From positions 92,559,882-92,623,881 of the forward strand of contig NC_081824.1 in NCBI RefSeq assembly GCF_030867095.1: a stretch of DNA of 64,000 nucleotides, read 5' to 3'. Below, piece after piece: positions 33,828 to 45,170 of the stretch (position 1 is its first letter; each line of letters begins with the position of its first letter). This DNA is from Alligator mississippiensis (lineage: Eukaryota; Chordata; Crocodylia; Alligatoridae). The position numbers were made by a program, and so were the translations under genes. The notes beneath the pieces are model-generated. The model did not search any database, was not told the origin of the DNA, and saw nothing but the letters and a program-made list of their open reading frames with translations.

Positions 33828-34165
33828 ACCAGTGTGCCACGAAGAGCTCCCTGGTGCGCCACGAGAATTTTGGAATAATGAGAAGAAAGTTCTCCAGCTG
33901 CCTAGCACTAATGAATAAGCCGCATCAATGAGATATTCACAGAAGACTTGTGCATGTGTTGGCTGTGAGAGAGAAAGAGAATCAGTTGACCAGAAGGAAA
34001 TTCATCTACTGTGCATGCTGCACATGTGTTGGCTGTGGGGGTGCACAGTTTGCAAACCTCTGAACAGCTGTGCTGCAGTATTTTGCCGTAGCAATGAGCT
34101 ACAATGAGTTAAGTATAGGGAGGGGGAATGCCTTAAAATGTGTGCCGCAGAAAAAGTCTTGGGCT
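33828..34165. repeat. hAT-like repeat (GTGTGCCAC type)
   Basis: It starts 'ccagtgtgccacgaagagc', has an internal 'ctggtgcgccacgag' box and ends near 'aatgtgtgccgcagaaaaag'. It resembles dispersed hAT nonautonomous elements; the target duplication is not resolved. Confidence 0.4.
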
Positions 34166-37100
34166 GGAAAGGGTCAGGAATATGACATACAGGGCAAATC
34201 TGGAGACAATGAGAAGATTAGTCAGGTTTTTGGGTAATACACAGGACTAGTTCTCTAATTCTACAACATGCTGGATAGACTCTTCATAGACTCATGATGC
34301 TAGATATATTCCGTCCATCTTTTTGTACATTAGTTTCCCCATGGTAGTTCAGGTATCTACTTTTCCAAGGGTACACTGAGACTAAATTAATGCTTTGAAG
34401 CTTTGGATAGAAAAATGTAAAGTTGTTATAATGTGCTCCTCCTGGGTTGCATACTGTCATGGCTGATCTCTGTTTAGAAGGGGAAGTTATCTCTGCTTGC
34501 GGGGAGAAGATAGTGGGTTAGGCAGTTGTTAGCTGCTCCCTTTCTGATTACCAAATAAGGCTTTTAGGAATGATGTGGATGTTGCAAGCCCTACAAATTC
34601 CAAATATTGAGGCATTTTCTAAAATCTCTGAGGAAGAATTCTGAAAAGGCTGTAACTAGATGTTGTTACTTTATGACTGCGACTCCAAGGCAGGAGTGCT
34701 GAACCCTGAGCCCACAAGACAGATTCCACCCCTGGTATCATGTAATTCAGCCCATGGGGTGTCCTGCAGGGGGGTAGTGCCACTGCTTCCCACAGCCAAA
34801 TTTTGAGACCCATGGGAAGCCCTATGAGCTGGATAACATAGCCCTACATAGCCCAGGATCAGTTATGCAGGGCAGTGCAGGTCCTGATCCCAGTGCATGG
34901 CTGGCATGGGGCCTGATCCTGGTACACAGGGGCCAGCCAAGACCACAGAAGGCCAAGTTCTGCTATAGAGGGCCAGATCCAACCTATGCACTACTCATCT
35001 AGCCCTTAGGGCTGAAACTACTCTAGAGCAATCAGTGAGGAACAAAGTGACCAACACAGGGAAACCAGAAAGAAGGTGAGAAGAAAGGAGGAACTACTGA
35101 TGATCCAGTTTTGCAGGGCTAGACCCGTAATAGAATAGTTAAAAAAGGATGGTACTCCAATCCAATTCTCATACTAAGGGTTAGGAAATACATTTAAAAG
35201 TCCTAGTTGGAGTATCCAGACTGAAAACTTAAAATTCTTGACCACTGAGGGGCACGCAGGGTAACAGTCCCAGGCAGCTATGTCCTATCCTACCCAAGCT
35301 ATCAGTCTTACCACCCAGTTGTAAGATACATGGAGCATGAGGATCCAGGAAGTTACTTTGTAGGCTTCTGAAGCTTACCAGTGGAGCTGGATCTCTCGTG
35401 TTAGTTTTGGCAGCTTTCTTACTGATTAGGTCGGTAATTTCTATCGTCTTTTGGGATTTGTGTGGTTCAGGCTCTGGATTTGGATGACAGTTTAAACACT
35501 TTGTTTACTATTTAGTGATAAATGTTACTTGTATTGTAATTCACCCAATTAAAATACTGTTGACACATTAATCATCCTTACACCTTTTTACAAAACCTTC
35601 AGGCTTAGGGATAGGGAAGTTGGAGCTGAGAGCTCACTTGCCAATGATTACTAAGCCTATTCATTGAAGAGCCAGGTGTAAGCTCAAGAATTCCTGACTC
35701 TCAACCCTGTGCTGACTTCTTTAGATTGTTTATTTATATTGTGGTAAGAAAATCAAGTTTCATTGATGACTAATTCAATGTGTATCATGAAGTCCATTAA
35801 ACACTTGTTGAATTTTGTATATTTTTTCTAAATATACCAAATTCCTCTAATTACATTAAAAGTGTTCTAAAAGAATATAATTTAGACTAAGAATAAAATT
35901 AAAATTAAAATTTGAGGCAAGTCCTCCACCACTTCCATAATCCTCTTAAAAATGGCACCTGCTTCTTTTTTTAGAGGGTTAACTCAGAGAGCCTGGGGCT
36001 GACTCCTCTTCTGATTTTAGCACATCAGTTCTCAAAAAGAGTAAGGTTAAAGGCACACACCCTTTTCTTCAGCATTTCCCACTGGCTAGTTTAGGCAGCT
36101 CCCAGCTCAATGTGTTAGCTGTTGTGAAATCCTGTTCTGTAGTATCTTAGGGGGCTGTTACAGGTTACCTTTAAAACATTTTAAATCTGTGGAATGTTAT
36201 ACTGTTATGAAGTTAAAACAGTTTTCAAGAAGTCGCAGGTTAAGGCTGAATGCCATTTGCACAACTGTAACTTGCCACTAGAGGGCCTGGCGAGCAGGGA
36301 CACAAACAGGAGCCAGGACCCTGTTCCTCATCTTGCCTAGGAGAAGAAGGGGGAGCATGACATGGAGCTCTGAGGCAGAGAAACTGGCATGGAGTCTATG
36401 GTTTCCCTACCTCTGCAGCAGCAGGAGCTGAGCCAGGACCAAGGTTGGGAAGGGAAAAATCTTGAAAAACTGTTTTGAAGTGAAGGGCAAGAAGAAGTAA
36501 AGAGAAGTGGTAGAGAGTTGAATTAGGAGTGGTAGGGATCATGCTGGCTGGGATGGGGGAGCTGCTGGGAAGGGGAGGAATAGCCAGGGCACAAGAATGA
36601 GAACCAGCATGCTTTCTCCATGGCACAGAGCACAGACTAGGTCAGAGCTGAGAACCAACATGCTTCCTGCATGGCATAGAGGGCATACTAAAACAGAGCT
36701 GAGAAACACGGGGTTTGCAGGGTCAGGGAAACTGAGGCATGATGAAGTGACCAGCCTGCAGCAGTGTGGAGAATGGGACTGTCTGGCATGGGGAAAGGGA
36801 GATACCAATGAAAACCTCTCAGCATCAGCCCAGCTTGGTCTACTTAAATCATTTAAGGTTATGCAATGCATATTTATGTAATTATTTATAGCATTTTTAG
36901 TTGAAATATAACTGAAAAAAATAGACTCTTATGTGTTAAATTGTGGATGATGATGGAGGGTTGGGCCCTGGGGAGCCCCTTAGCTGAACCCAGCCAACTA
37001 GCCTCACATGAGCCTGCTTCAATGAGGCCCCTAGCACTGCCCTCTCTGGGGAAGGCTGGCAGGGCTGGGATTGGGTCCAGGGTGGGGGGTGGTTATGCAG

Positions 37101-37937
37101 GCTAGAAGGGGGGCTGCTGAGGTACAGGAGGCCATGCATTCTCATCTTGGCCAGGGACAGGATGGAAGAGGGCTGGCAAGCACCAACTGTTTGCAACAAA
37201 CTCTGCTGAGCTCCCCATGGTCCTGTCCCAGGTTGGGAGGCTTAGGGAAGCACAAACTCTCCCCCCAAGTCCTTCGTGCTCCCATGCTGCTAGGAGGGAG
37301 GGGGCTGGTGAGTGAAGCTCAGGTAACTGGCTCCATGCCAGCTGCCTGCAAAGAAAATTTCTAAACTGGACCTCAAGCCCCCCATCCCATCCCAGCCCCA
37401 CAAGCTTTGCTCAGGGCTGCATGTGACTTTCAGTTGGGTGCAAGGCATGGGAAAACTGCAATTAAGGTCAGTTTACATGAGGTTAATTGAAATTTTCCCA
37501 CAGCCCCCCTGACCCTTTTCCCAAATTCTCTCCTGGCCAGGGGTGTAGCATATGGGGCAAAGCTTTCCCTGGAGCCCCCGCAAGTCCAGTTGAAGGGGGG
37601 TTATAGAAAGCTAGGAGGGATGGGCGTGGGGAGGCATGCTTCCCCATCACCACAGATAACCTTTGATGGAGAAACCCTGGACCCAGGGAAAGCTTGCTTC
37701 TCTTGCCTGCATGGTCCCACTGCATGGAAGCCCTGGCTGCTCTATGCTGAGTGTGGAGTGGCTGGGTAGCAAGGCCATACAGCTGGGTAAAACATGCTTC
37801 TCCCTGGTCTCCCTGCTCTGAAGTTGATGAGAGGGCTGAGGGGTGAGAGACCAGTGGAGTTGTGGTGGGTAGAAAGGGGTAGAGTGGCTTGGAGGTGTGC
37901 ATCCTGGGATTCTGGAGGACTGCAAACTGATTGCTTT
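34166..37937. other. Intergenic sequence, mostly unassigned
   Basis: Fragments of hAT-like repeats lie at 34690-35020 ('gcaggagtgctgaaccctga'). An ancient SINE lies at 35612. No host exon is recognised. The open frames at 36396-37925 fall in G- and C-rich sequence and have no family features. Confidence 0.5.
35612..35738. repeat. Ancient MIR/CORE-SINE-like fragment
   Basis: 'gagctcacttgccaatgatt' followed by 'gaattcctgactctcaaccc' and 'ctgtgctgacttctttaga' keeps the order of MIR core and tail. Judged by eye. Confidence 0.5.
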
Positions 37938-38412
37938 TGTGGCAGGCCCATGCTCACTGTGTCACTGCTGGCCTGCTCTGCTTCCCTAACCATGTTGTAC
38001 CAGGGTCCACTCTCTTGCCATGACTTGATGTTACTTGAGGTTCCACTGGAAGATGTTGTTCAGTGTCTTTCAAACTCTGGGTGCCTCAGCTGGTGTTTCT
38101 TCTGTGGGGCTCCTTACTTCCCCTTCACCCCATCCCTTTCCATTTTGGTGTCTGGCTTTGGTCTCGGTTGGATCTGGATGTGTTCAGGGTACTGTCTGCT
38201 CTTCCTGGGCAGTCTGTCTGCACCCCATTTACCCAGCTGGTCATACAGGTGTCTCCACCTAGAAAAAGGAACAACTCAAACTGAAATTCTCCCTGGGGTG
38301 CAGGCAAGCAGGGCAATGATGCTCACTGCATCAGGTGCCTTGTCTTTGGCACCTTCTCCCCTAAACATGGGGTAAACGGTGTGCCTGTCACATAACTTCT
38401 GCATGGGGGCTG
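37938..38412 (-). repeat. 3' LTR of the Gmr1-type element
   Basis: It matches 44685-45170 over its length, including 'acttgaggttccactgga' and 'tttacccagctggtcataca', roughly 85-90% identical by eye with small indels. The plus-strand start is TGTGGCAGG; the match ends near 'cttctgcatgggggct'. Confidence 0.85.
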
Positions 38413-38763
38413 TGACCCCAAGAGCACTGGGCTTTGGATTGGCTGGCCCCTGGCCACATCTGATAACACTCTATGGGGTGACTTCCCACAGTCTTGCTTC
38501 CTCTACAGGCCTGGTATTGCCCACTTGCGGGTCTCAGGGCCTGAAGGCATGCTGGAGTGGTGAGTTCTGTAGCCTGGCTCCCTGGTGTGCTCACTTTCCA
38601 GGCAGGGCCAGTCAATGCGTCAGTTCATTCAAAGGGGGAAGGTGTGTGGTGGAGCACCTTTGAGGGTGCTCACCACTTGGGGGCTCCCACAGGCTCCAGT
38701 GGGAGCCTGCTTTGGAGGAGCAACAGGGGAAACCCCCTAGGTACTATTTAAAGGGGGAAGGTG

Positions 38764-40046
38764 TGTGGCAGGCCACTGTTGATGCCTGCCACTTTAAGAC
38801 CAAAACTAAACAGCCAGCAGGTGCTTGATTAAGGCAGCCATTTTAGATCTCTGGATGCCTATATAAAGAGCTTAGTTCCCTGCTGGTTGGGAAGGCAGTA
38901 ACATTTCCTGGCTGTGAGGCTCTGTGTATCATCCTGGCGGTAAGGGAGGAGCTGTAGGGGATGGATTGCAGGCTCCTGGTCCTGGGCATGACCTAAAACA
39001 GCACTCTGCCAGGAGTGGGTGGCCTGGTGGGGCTCTCAGTGGCATGGGAGCGTCCAGAAAATGCCAGGCCAGTTATCACCCCAGTGAAAGGCAGGTAAGT
39101 GTGCCTTAACCCTAGCCCTCACCTTCGGGTGGGTTTACAGAACACCAGAGGTAGTTGGGGACCAGGCATGGCTGTTGCCTCCTGAGCCCTGTAAGGTGCA
39201 AGACCCTGAGGAAGGAGAGTGGGGGCCAAGCACAGCTGAGGCCACCTGAGCCCTGTGGGGGTGCAAGATCCTGAGGGGGAAAGTTGGGGCCAGGAACGGC
39301 TACAGCCACCTGAACCTGCCGGGGAGCGAAGTCCCATGGCCTCAAGTGAGGGGACGATGTGGAGCCCCGAGTGAAGGGGGTAGAGATGAGTAGCCCCAAG
39401 TGAAGGGGTGGTGTGGAGCCCCAGAGAGGGGGTGGAGATGGGGAGCCCCAATAAAGGAGGGGAAAACCAGAGGGCTGGGAGTCCAGTATGCTTACTTATG
39501 TATATATAGTTGCCCCAAAAGGGGCCAGAGCAAGCTCAGGCCTGGTCAGGTAATTGGCTGGCCACTACCCTGGTGAGGGTCACAGGAAAGGCCCAAAAGA
39601 CAGTATGTCTGCCACCCAAGGAATGGTCTAGCTAAGCCTATGGCCTAAGGGGCCCGCTCCAAGGGGGAGCAAGGCAGCATAAGTTGGTGATGGATGAAAG
39701 AGACCCTGTGAGAGAGGGTGAAGTGTGAGAGGCCCTAGTGAGAGGAGGGCGGTATGAATATGTGTGTGACTGAGGCCTGACAGTGCAGCCTAAGCTTGGT
39801 CCGGCTGTAGGCCAGAGCATTGTAACATCTGGATGTCATCTGCGAGGCACGGACTGCGGTGTAGGGGAGGTACAGAGCTGCAGATAGCACCCCCTGGCAT
39901 CGGGGCAAGAATGGACAGCCTCCTGCCTTAATCAAATCTTAATTAATTAAGAACAAGGCATGGCAGGTGAGTCAGGTGGGGGGTGTGCCCAAAGGTAAGT
40001 GGGGAACCTAGCACTGTGGCTAGGCAGGGAGCCCTACTTCGCCACA
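38764..40046 (+). mobile_element. LTR of a second retroelement, plus strand
   Basis: It begins TGTGGCAGG and ends GCCACA (6-bp inverted ends). A TATA box (tatataaa, 38870-38877) and an aataaa signal near 39449 are in the plus orientation. Flanks aggtg (38759-38763) and gggtg (40047-40051) match at 4 of 5, which suggests a solo LTR. However, the purine-rich 'aaagggggaaggtg' directly upstream looks like a polypurine tract, and the same text occurs about 120 bp earlier. So a 3' LTR with a scrap of its own interior is also possible. It interrupts the 3' part of the Gmr1-type element. Confidence 0.72.
39130..39465 (+). repeat. Tandem repeats inside the LTR
   Basis: About three units of roughly 65-70 bp share 'cacctgagccctgtgggggt' and 'gcaagatcctgaggg'. 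They are followed by units of about 35-40 bp built on 'gtgaaggggtggtgtggagc'. The second array ends at the polyadenylation signal. Confidence 0.7.
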
Positions 40047-40444
40047 GGGTGCAGTCTCAACAGGTTCTGAGCCCCTCTCTCTGTGGGCGACTGCCATTCT
40101 GCAGGAGCCTGGACCTTTTTTTGCCTCCATCTGGCCTGTGCAGGCCACTTCCAGTTTGGCCATACCTTTAAGAGCTGAGAGCTCACATGTGGTGGGGAAA
40201 CCCCTGCCATGATCAGAGCTACTGTGCTGGCTGTGGGGGAGGTGTCCGGAGGTGCTGCCAATGCTCCCTCCTTCCTGCTCCTCCCATGCATGTCTGGCCA
40301 TCTCCTTTTATCCCAGGAGCTTTGAGGAGCCAGACCAATTTGTGACCCCGTTTGTGGCTGCAAGGCACTGGAGCGGCCATGTGCAGACAAGCCACCTGGA
40401 GCCCGGCAGCGCAGTGAGTGGGGTGCAGACCTGCCACATACCCC

Positions 40445-40795
40445 CACATTTGATCAATGGCTGGGCTGTCTTCATCAGGCTTAACCAGTTCCTCCTTATG
40501 CCTACAGGACAGGAAGTCTGCTACCACTTTTTATTTTCCAGGGCGATGCTGCACTGTGAAACAGAATGGTTGTAATGACAATGCCCACCACATGATCTGG
40601 GCATTATCAGTCTTGGTTGGTTGGAGCCACCTTAGGGTTGTGTGGTCTGTTATCATTATCAGCGTAAATGACCAGCCCAGCAGGTAATATCTAAACAATG
40701 CCACCGTCCACTTAATTGCAAGGCATTCTTGCTTGATTGTAGAATATCAGCACTCATGTAGCAGCAACTTATGGCTGGTGTACGGGGCATGCCAC
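40445..40795 (-). pseudogene. RNase H of the Gmr1-type element
   Basis: On the minus strand the RNase H region of a Gypsy polyprotein is readable: YSTIKQECLAIKW, RYYLLGWSFTL, TDHTTLRWLQP, FCFTVQHRPGK and VADFLSC. One stop interrupts it near HRPGK. The expected reverse transcriptase palm domain with its YxDD box should lie upstream in minus sense, but integrase C-terminal text abuts it near 40795, so RT has been deleted. Confidence 0.78.
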
Positions 40796-40799
40796 TGGT

Positions 40800-42994
40800 T
40801 TAGCAGGTTGATGTGGTAGACCTGCTTCTCCTGGCAGCACCCTGGCTTTGCCACTTCATAATCTACAGGCCCTACCTACTGAGCACTTCGAATGGGCCCT
40901 GCCATTTGGTGAGTAGCCAGCTATTATGGTCTGGGAGCTGTACTGGTACCTGTTCCCCAGCATGAAACTGTCGCTTGTGGGCCCTCTGATTCTAATGGGT
41001 TTTTTGCTGATCTTGGGCATGGGCAAGGCTTTCTCTCACTAACTGATGGGCCTGGAACAAGCAATCCTGCAGCTCTACTACATGCCAGGCTACGGAGACT
41101 TCCACCTGGGCCGGATTTCTCCCAACCCTCTTGTATAATATCCAGTAGACCACGTGGCTGATAGCCATACATGAGTTTGAAAGGCGAAAACCCAGTAGAG
41201 GCCTGCAGGGTCTCTTGGATGGCAAACATTAGGGGTACCAACATTCTATCCCACCTTTTGGGGTCCCCTTGTATACACTTCTTCAGCATGAACTTCATCA
41301 TGCAGTTGAACCACTTGACCAAACTGTTTGTCTGGGGGTGGTAAATGGATGTCCTTATTAGGCCTGTGCAAAGCGGCTAGTATTCACTTCAGATTTGGAT
41401 TCAGCCGATTCAGGGGACAGTGATTTGATTCAGGAATTCGAATCACTGCCCTGAATTGATTCGGCTGAATCTCCCAAGCCAGGCCCATCCCCCATCCATT
41501 CTCCCAGCCTGGCAATGGCTGCCCCACCTGCCCCAGCTCTCAGGACTTGGAAAAAAAAGCCCTGACTCACCAGGTGCTGCCAGGCGAGGGGTGATCCCCA
41601 CTACCCCATGTTTCATGGGGGGCTCTGCATGAGCCCCCTGACCCCCACTCCCCCAGCCCTTCCCATGGCTGCCCCACCCACCCCAGCTCTGGCCCTTTTA
41701 GAAAAAAAACCCAAGAAAACCCCCAGACTCACCTTTCCTGCCCAGCAGGGGGTAATCCCCTCTGCCCCTCACTGCCCCATGCTGCATGGGGTGCTCTTCC
41801 ATGAGCTCCCTGAAGCCCGGAGGCTGCTGCAGGAGCGGTGAGTCCCGGGGGTTTTCTCTTTTTTTTTTTTCTTAAAGGGCCAGAGCTGGGCCAAGCAGGG
41901 CAACCATGGAGGAGGCTGGGGAAGCGAGGAGGGGGGATCAGGGGGCTTGTGCAGAGCCCTTCATGCAGTGGGGGGCAGCAGGGATTGCCTCCCTGCCCGG
42001 CAGCACCCGGTGAGTGGGGCTTTTTTTTTTAAAGCACCAGGAGCTGGGGCGAGCATGGCAGCCATTGGGGGGGGGGGGGGGGGGGGGAGGGGGCGGTTCT
42101 GAAGATTTGGAGAACTTTGAATCAATCTGGACATTTTAATTGGTTCCCTGATTTGATTCGGATTTGGAGATTTGACCACTGAATCAGGCCGAAATTCCTC
42201 CGAATAGAATCACCACCTGAAGCTTCGCGCAGCCCTAGTCCTTATCTGTTTAACCTGTAGTGTTTCACAGACCCCCATAATTACTCCTGCCATAAAATTG
42301 GTGCCCTGATCCATGATGATTTCCCATAGGATTCCCACTCTTGCTATCCATTTGAGAAGTTGTTCGGCTATTTTCAGGATAGTGGTTGAGCAGAGAGGTA
42401 TGGCCTCCAGGCAGCAGGTGCCAAATCCATAATCACTGAGACATAGCCTGTGCTACCAGTATGTCTTTGGGAATGGCCCTGTGATATCTATCATGATCTG
42501 CTCGAATGGCTTCTCTACAATAGGCATGGGCACCATGGGAGCTATAGGCAGCATCTCTACTGCTGCTACCTGACATTCTGGGCTAGTTTCACATTAATGC
42601 CATACTTCTTTATAAATGCCCAGCCAAAAGAATCACTGTAATAAGTGGGCCTCCATTTTATCATGGCCCAGGTTCCCCTCCCCACCATGGGCCCATCAGG
42701 GGCCAACCTGATTACAGGGACCCTGTGCCGCTGGGGCACTGACAGCTGGCTCACCACTGGGCCCGGCACTTTCCCTTTTGTAATACAATGTAAGAGGTCA
42801 TCCTTTACCTCAAAACACAGCAGCTGTAGCACCCAGCTTGGTTGTAGGAGTTCCCCATTGCAGCATACCACACCCTCATCATAGGTGTGCTGAAATGCAG
42901 GGTCACTGAACTGATCGGCGCAGAACTTCCCTGAGCCAATTATGACCTCCATGTCTAGGAGTTCCCCCTGCTGGTCTGCTGCTGGGGGTGCCAC
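40800..42994 (-). pseudogene. Integrase of the Gmr1-type element, split
   Basis: The zinc-binding N-terminal region is at 42994-42566, including FEVKDDLLHCITKGK, QLSVPQRHRVPVIRLAPDGP and a degenerate end. The core follows: IMIDITGPFPK near 42490 (first Asp) and IIMDQGTNFMAGV near 42300 (second Asp). The core is then cut by an 879-bp hAT element and resumes as TSIYHPQTNSLVKWFN near 41320. There the canonical Glu of the catalytic triad is Lys. GDPKRWDRMLVPLMFAI and TGFSPFKLMYGYQPRGLLDI follow, then a C-terminal part (AHKRQFHAGEQV, TKWQGPFEVL). It is catalytically dead. Confidence 0.85.
41359..42237. mobile_element. hAT element in the integrase gene, 879 bp
   Basis: The ends 'taggcctgtgcaaagc' and 'gcttcgcgcagcccta' are inverted at 13 of 16 positions. 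A perfect octamer gtccttat flanks it at 41351-41358 and 42238-42245. Sub-terminal 'gattcggctgaat' boxes occur near both ends. A run of more than 20 G lies near 42066-42090. No transposase is encoded. Confidence 0.93.
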
Positions 42995-43170
42995 CTACAT
43001 GTCTCCACTGGTAAACCCTTCGAACCCCTTGGGGTCCTGGCCCTACACTGTCTTTGGAAGGGTGATACGTAGCACCTTGGTCAAATACAGCCAGTCTCAC
43101 CTGAGCAACATGGGGTATAGGAGATTCCAGGTGATCTTGACTGGCATCTCATGCGTTCAGCCTAAAGCCA

Positions 43171-43398
43171 TCACTTGCAACTGATGCCTTTCATATGTCT
43201 GCTGTGGCCGTGCATGAAGACCAAAGTCTTGTTCGAGGTAGGTCCTCCTGCCTGTACAGGTAGCACTGTGGCATGGACCAAGTTTTGCCCACACCCCACG
43301 TCTAGCCTAGCAGTAAGTGTGCGGTTACCAACCTGGGCATCTACAATGGGCCTGGTGAGATATGACCCTGCACAGGTCTGCCCAAAACTACAGTCCAT
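43171..43398 (-). pseudogene. Retropepsin-like protease of the Gmr1-type element
   Basis: The minus-strand frame reads RPIVDAQVGNRTLTARLDVG then CGQNLVHATVLPV, the flap and active-site pattern of Gypsy aspartic proteases. The active-site triad DSG/DTG is DVG here, which should be inactive. It lies between gag and integrase, as expected. Confidence 0.75.
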
Positions 43399-43759
43399 CT
43401 TTTCCAGGTTGCCTTCCCCAAGTTTTGGTTCAAGGTCACAGCAGGTGAACCCTCAGTCTGTGCTGCTGTGTGGGAACCCTGTCAGGCAATGCCAGACTGC
43501 ATGTGCAACTGGTGCCTCTTGAATCTGGGGGGTACATTCCCCACCTGACACCAGTCAGCAATGGGGAGGGTGGTCCCCCAATGGCTGATCCCACTGACCG
43601 GGGGGGAAGTCCCCTGGCAGCCAATCCCACTGACGGCAGGGGGCGAGGCGGAAGTCCCGCAGCCACTTCCAGAAGTGGCATAGCCACTTTGGCTGGCAGC
43701 CCCACTCCCTGCCCACCACCTAAACAGGGAGCGAGGCCTGACAGGGTGTGCACTGGCAC

Positions 43760-44651
43760 TTTCAGGGGGTGCATGAGCACACCCGTGCACCCCCTACACG
43801 TTGCCACTTGCAGGCCGGATGCTCCAAGGTTCCACACTGGACACATTTGTCTTTGCGAGGAGCTGGCTCCGGCTTGTGGTCCCATCCTATCTTGCCCGAC
43901 AGTATACCTGGAGGTCTGGACTCAGCTCGCATTCCTCGCTTCTGGACTGGACCTTCCACTGCCTTGACATACATGTCCGCTATTCATACATCTTCATCCA
44001 TGCCCTGGGGCTGATGTTGCCAGACCCATCTTTGGGCTTGTTTGTTCAGACCCCACATGAACTTTTCAAGTGTGATTATTTCAAAGAGCTCTGCTGATGA
44101 CCTCTCGACAGGCTTCAATCACCATGCCCCTATGACTTTCAGCAACTAGGCCAGTAGCTGGGGTCATCATTGCTCCCTTGCTTTTTGGTCTGGATCTGTT
44201 GCCTACAGTGCTTGGGTGAAATACTCAATTGATACAAGATAGCCTCTTTCACTGTTTGGTAGTCTAGTGTCTCCGTACAGAAAAGCACGCGATACACTGC
44301 CTGTCTTTGGCCCATGAGCAGTGGCCCTAGCTGAGCAGCCCACCGGCTCACATCCCACCTGGCTGCTACATTCACCAGGGATTCGAGCAACTCCAGATAT
44401 GCCTCAAGGTCATCCTCCTTCACCATCCAAGGCATCTGGAACCCTTCGTGGACACCACCCCCAGACATCTCTACTTTAGCCAGTTCCTCTGCCAAGTCCT
44501 GCTGGTGGGAGAACAAGGCACCATGGGCTTCCATCTCCCTGGACTTGGCCTGTGTTAGTTCCTGCAGCAGCTGCAGGATCATTCCCTGCACTTGTTTCCA
44601 GGAATCACCTGGCTCCATGGCTCCCACTTCATCCATTCCTGACGGGCCCAT
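43760..44651 (-). pseudogene. Gag with SCAN-like capsid domain and Cys-His knuckle
   Basis: The minus-strand frame from MGPSGMDEVG carries an N-terminal coiled-coil-like stretch (ILQLLQELTQAKSREMEAHG). Next is a capsid segment, VKEDDLEAYLELLESLVNVA, WAAQLGPLLMGQRQAVYRVL and ILYQLSISPKHCRQ. This resembles the SCAN-like capsid C-terminal domain of Gmr1-type Gypsy gag, the known source of the vertebrate SCAN domain. The frame stops at 44139. In another frame a nucleocapsid-type CVQCGTLEHPAC occurs near 43812-43847. Frameshifts separate the parts. Confidence 0.78.
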
Positions 44652-44662
44652 GGACTGCTATT

Positions 44663-44682
44663 AATTCCCAGGCAATGCACCA
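44663..44682 (-). other. tRNA-Gly-type primer-binding site
   Basis: Two bases inside the 5' LTR, the minus strand reads TGGTGCATTGCCTGGGAATT. From memory this matches the complement of the 3' end of vertebrate tRNA-Gly(GCC), TGGTGCATTGGCCGGGAAT, at all but about two positions. It confirms element orientation and the inner LTR edge. Confidence 0.75.
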
Positions 44683-44684
44683 AA

Positions 44685-45170
44685 TGTGGCAAGCCCACTC
44701 TCACTGTGTCGCTGTTGGCCTGCTCTGCTCGCCAAAGTGTATTACACCAGGGTCCACTCCCCTTCCACAACTTAATGTTACTTGAGGTTCCACTGGAGGA
44801 TGTTGTTCAGTGTCTTCCAAACCCTGGGTGCCTCAGCTGGTGTTTCTTCTGTGGGGCTCCTTACCTCCCCTTCACCCCACCCCTTTCCACTCAGGTGTCT
44901 GACTTGGGTCTTGGCAGGATCCGGATGTGCTATGGGGCAGTGTCTGCTCCTCCTGGGCAGTCTGCACCCCATTTACCCAGCTGGTCATACAGGTGTCTTC
45001 AATCAGAAAAAGGAACAACTTAATAATGCTCAAACTAAAATTCTTCCTGGGGTGCAGGCAAACAGGGCAATGATGTTAACTGCATCAGGCGCCTCTTCTT
45101 TGGCACCTTCTCCCCTACACATGGGGTACACGGTGCACCTGTCACATAACTTCTGCATGGGGGCTCCCCC
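44685..45170 (-). repeat. 5' LTR of the Gmr1-type element
   Basis: Direct repeat partner of 37938-38412. The inner edge TGTGGCAAG is fixed by the primer-binding site. The outer edge is where similarity to the other copy ends; later rearrangement there is possible. Confidence 0.85.

Larger units (their letters stand above)
37938..45170 (-). mobile_element. Gypsy LTR retrotransposon of the Gmr1 type, defective
   Basis: Two direct repeats of about 480 bp (37938-38412 and 44685-45170) are the LTRs. In minus sense the order is LTR, primer-binding site, gag (44651-43760), protease, integrase, RNase H, LTR. Integrase before RNase H is the Ty1/copia-like pol order described for Gmr1-like Ty3/gypsy elements of vertebrates. 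The reverse transcriptase core is missing between integrase and RNase H. A hAT element splits integrase, and another LTR lies in the 3' part. Frames carry stops and altered catalytic residues. It is a dead copy. No target duplication could be fixed because the outer edge near 45170 is unclear. Confidence 0.85.

Noticed and set aside
43436..43967. 149- and 165-codon frames on both strands beside the protease
   Set aside because: These are other frames of the Gmr1-type gag nucleocapsid region; only the short CVQCGTLEHPAC block has meaning.
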